A stretch of DNA of 33,522 nt from an uncultured Polynucleobacter sp. GTDB lineage: Bacteria > Pseudomonadota > Gammaproteobacteria > Burkholderiales > Burkholderiaceae. Made by a program: the position numbers and the translations under genes. The notes beneath the pieces were generated by a model that was given only the letters and a program-made list of their open reading frames with translations, had not been told where the DNA came from and did no database searches. Positions 31,320 to 33,522 of the stretch are shown here, piece after piece. The stretch's first letter is position 1, and each line of letters starts with the position of its first letter. The stretch lies in NCBI GenBank assembly GCA_937996825.1, contig CALKUJ010000021.1, positions 1-33,522 of the forward strand. Direction: 5' to 3'.

Positions 31320-33522
31320 GCTTACAAGTATCACAAAGGACACTTTCGGCAGCTGAGAAAATTGAAAAGTCACCGATCATGGTCCTTTGCATTGAAGGCT
31401 TAGACACCAAGTACGGGACAAGCACTATCTATGAGTTGATCCGGATTGGTGATCCAGGACTTTTGATTGATGGCACTTGGCGCATTGGTGGCCAAAGAGC
31501 GATTGAGGACCAGCTTGGAATCTTATCTTTGGGCGAATCAACAAGTTCAATCAGGCAGACGCTTGATGTGGACAAGGGTCGTGGATCCACAATTTCCTCA
31601 ATGGAAATAGGTCTCGTTGACTTTGATCTCGCAGCGACTGAGCTCATCACACCTGGACTGTTAGTTGAAGACATCCTTGGTCGCAAGTGTTTGGTGTATT
31701 TGGGCTTTGAAGGTGTGCCTTTTTCTGAATTCAATCTGATTTTTCGGGGCCGAGTTGATGATGTGAAGTCTCAGCCCGGGCTTGTAAAGCTCAATCTTGC
31801 TCACCCCGACAACAAAAAGCGTCAGCTCATTGCTCCAAAGACTGAAACCAAGATCACGGGTGCAGTGAACAACATCCAGACAACTGGCTTTGTTCTTGAG
31901 AGCGTCCTTGATTTAATACTTCCATCGGGTGACTCATCATTTACGACCTACATGCGGGTGGATGACGAAATCATTCGATACACGGGCTTGAGTGGCAACA
32001 CGCTCACCGGGGTTGTGAGGGGCCAGCTGGGTACTACGCCAGCCAACCACGAACCAGACGCTGACATTGTTTCATTCTATGTGCTTGAAGGTCCTGTGAT
32101 GATCTTGGCTCTTAAGATCATGCTTTCAGGCGAAGCTCTTTACTACGTTGAAGACGTTGCGGTCACAAACTTCGTTGGCCTTCCTGATTTGAGCTCAGTG
32201 CCAAATGCTATCTATTTCAATGGCGTTAACATTCAAGACGTCCATGGACTTACAATCGGTGATTTCGTTACATCCACAGGGGCCACAAATCCTGCCAACA
32301 ACTTTGCGCTGAGGGCCATCACAGGGATAGTGATCACAGATGATGGATCTTATTTCACGGTTGATGGTGCGGCTTTGGACCTTGAAATGACATCAAGTGC
32401 AGTGCTGAAGTTTTCCTCTCAGTACAACACGCTTCCAGCAAAGCTTGGTCTTGGAATGACACCTGATGAAGTGGACGTTCTTGAGCATGAAAAACTCCAC
32501 ACACTTTATTTGTCAGCTCACAACTATCGATTCTTTTTCAAAGACACGATTGAAAACGCCCAAGAGTTCATTGAGCAAGAGATCTACAAGCCCTATGCGG
32601 CCTACTCCATTCCAAGGCGTGCACGAAGCTCAGTTGGTTACCTGACTCAGCCGATTCCAAGCTCAGACACATTGACCATCAAAGCTGAAGACGTTGTGAA
32701 GCCGCAGAATCTGACTATCAGACGAACCACTGCAAAATGCTTCTTTAATCACATAGTCTACCAATACGAAGATTCAACCCTAGAGTCGAAGTTTTTAAGA
32801 GGCCTGATCACCCGATCACAGACTTCAGTCGATAGGATTCCAGTGGGCGCAAAGGCCATGGTGATCAAGTCGCTTGGTATGCGCGATGATCTTCAAGGCG
32901 CAACGCTTGCTGAAACTTCAAGCGACCGCAGAATCAATCGCTATGAGTTTGGTGCTGAGTTCTTTGAAAACGTACAGTTAACATTTGGTAAAGGATTCAG
33001 GATTGAAATCGGCGACGTGGTTGTCTTTGATCCAACGGGCCTCAAGATTTCAGACACAACCACTGGCACCCGGAACAAAGAGACAAAGCTCTACTCGGTT
33101 GAAAACAAAACCATGAATCTAAAAACCGGCGAAGTGACTGTTCACTTGGTCGATACAAGCTATGAGAACGCAGGCAGATACGGGTTGTTCGGGCCATCTT
33201 CAAGAATCAAAGTGGGTCTTGCAAACAACAAGTTTGTCATTGAGCCGCTTAACGCTTTCGAAAACCACTTTGGCATTAATGAGTTTCAGCGTTGGACTAG
33301 ATACACAAGAGCAGGTGTTAAGATTCGAAGTGTTGATTGGACAGATGTGTTTGAAACAAACATCCTGACGATCCAAGGAAACACCATCACAGTTCTTGAT
33401 GACATGGGTTTCACTCCAGGTGAAGGTTATATCATGGAGCTTGCAGACTATGATTATGAGGGCGTGACAAGCCAGATCAAGCTTTTGTATCTACATTGGC
33501 AAGACGCTGTGACGTTCCCTTC
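31316..33522 (+). CDS. Tail-tip / baseplate hub-like protein, 745 aa (continues at 56-86)
   Basis: The frame is open to the right end and finishes at 84-86 after the 55-bp overlap is merged. N-terminal domain about 1-180 (TISSMEIGLVDFDLAATELI, LNLAHPDNKKRQLIAP), a middle with KITGAVNNIQTTGF and GEALYYVEDV, and a C-terminal beta domain. Large size and place among the tail genes suggest a tail-tip hub or fibre base. It lies beyond the lysis cassette, which is an unusual order. Confidence 0.65.
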   Translation, partial: MSLQVSQRTLSAAEKIEKSPIMVLCIEGLDTKYGTSTIYELIRIGDPGLLIDGTWRIGGQRAIEDQLGILSLGESTSSIRQTLDVDKGRGSTISSMEIGLVDFDLAATELITPGLLVEDILGRKCLVYLGFEGVPFSEFNLIFRGRVDDVKSQPGLVKLNLAHPDNKKRQLIAPKTETKITGAVNNIQTTGFVLESVLDLILPSGDSSFTTYMRVDDEIIRYTGLSGNTLTGVVRGQLGTTPANHEPDADIVSFYVLEGPVMILALKIMLSGEALYYVEDVAVTNFVGLPDLSSVPNAIYFNGVNIQDVHGLTIGDFVTSTGATNPANNFALRAITGIVITDDGSYFTVDGAALDLEMTSSAVLKFSSQYNTLPAKLGLGMTPDEVDVLEHEKLHTLYLSAHNYRFFFKDTIENAQEFIEQEIYKPYAAYSIPRRARSSVGYLTQPIPSSDTLTIKAEDVVKPQNLTIRRTTAKCFFNHIVYQYEDSTLESKFLRGLITRSQTSVDRIPVGAKAMVIKSLGMRDDLQGATLAETSSDRRINRYEFGAEFFENVQLTFGKGFRIEIGDVVVFDPTGLKISDTTTGTRNKETKLYSVENKTMNLKTGEVTVHLVDTSYENAGRYGLFGPSSRIKVGLANNKFVIEPLNAFENHFGINEFQRWTRYTRAGVKIRSVDWTDVFETNILTIQGNTITVLDDMGFTPGEGYIMELADYDYEGVTSQIKLLYLHWQDAVTFP
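33468..33522. repeat. 55-bp exact terminal direct repeat (copy 2)
   Basis: Identical to bases 1-55; see that entry. Confidence 0.95.

Overview
The window is a complete, apparently circular genome of a tailed phage (siphovirus-like), not a piece of bacterial chromosome. The first 55 bases are repeated exactly as the last 55 bases, so the contig closes on itself and the unique length is about 33,467 bp. One gene (start 31316) runs off the right end and finishes at base 86 of the left end. The host cannot be named. A lipobox protein and a spanin-like overlapping gene pair suggest a Gram-negative host, but this is inference. GTG and TTG starts are common, and strong GGGG-type Shine-Dalgarno sites precede the major structural genes. 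No integrase, repressor or tRNA gene was recognised.

Layout. 1-876: end of the tail-tip gene and a glycine-rich tail-fibre-like gene. 877-1139: a convergent gap with two GC-rich hairpins. 1140-2597 (minus strand): a D12-class adenine methyltransferase carrying a 9-bp tandem repeat, and a ParB-like domain protein. 2598-3504: about 0.9 kb without a convincing gene but with many strong helices, including an 11-bp perfect long-range pairing that encloses about 590 nt; this is read as a large structured non-coding RNA comparable in size to the phage ROOL and GOLLD classes. 3505-3696 (minus): a small gene paralogous to a second minus-strand gene at 4432-4656. 3730-9751 (plus): a tightly packed early operon of small, mostly unknown genes joined by ATGA/GTGA overlaps. 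It includes a DUF551-like protein, a lipoprotein, mini membrane peptides, an ERF-family annealing protein, a zinc-ribbon protein and a 16-residue lysine-rich peptide, and ends at a Rho-independent terminator near 9794-9859. 9899-10910: small genes and a RecU/PD-(D/E)XK-like resolvase. 10911-11113: a gap with inverted repeats in front of the terminase.

Late region (plus, 11114 to 876 through the junction): small and large terminase, portal, two tandem virion-morphogenesis paralogues, scaffold, major capsid, several small or medium structural proteins, a 687-residue beta-rich protein, connector with an EF-hand loop, tail terminator, major tail protein, tail assembly chaperones joined by a -1 frameshift at A AAA AAG, tape measure, distal tail protein, fibre proteins (one with a signal peptide and tandem cysteine-containing domains), a lysis cassette (holin-like, NlpC/P60 endolysin, second holin-like protein, spanin-like pair) and the 745-residue tail-tip protein.

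How it works together. The early operon offers recombination functions (ERF annealing, RecU-like resolution) and many accessory proteins. The methyltransferase/ParB pair probably protects or marks phage DNA. The late genes package DNA, build the head and a long non-contractile tail, and lyse the host. The structured RNA and the small cassettes flanked by short direct repeats are the parts least explained by known phage biology.
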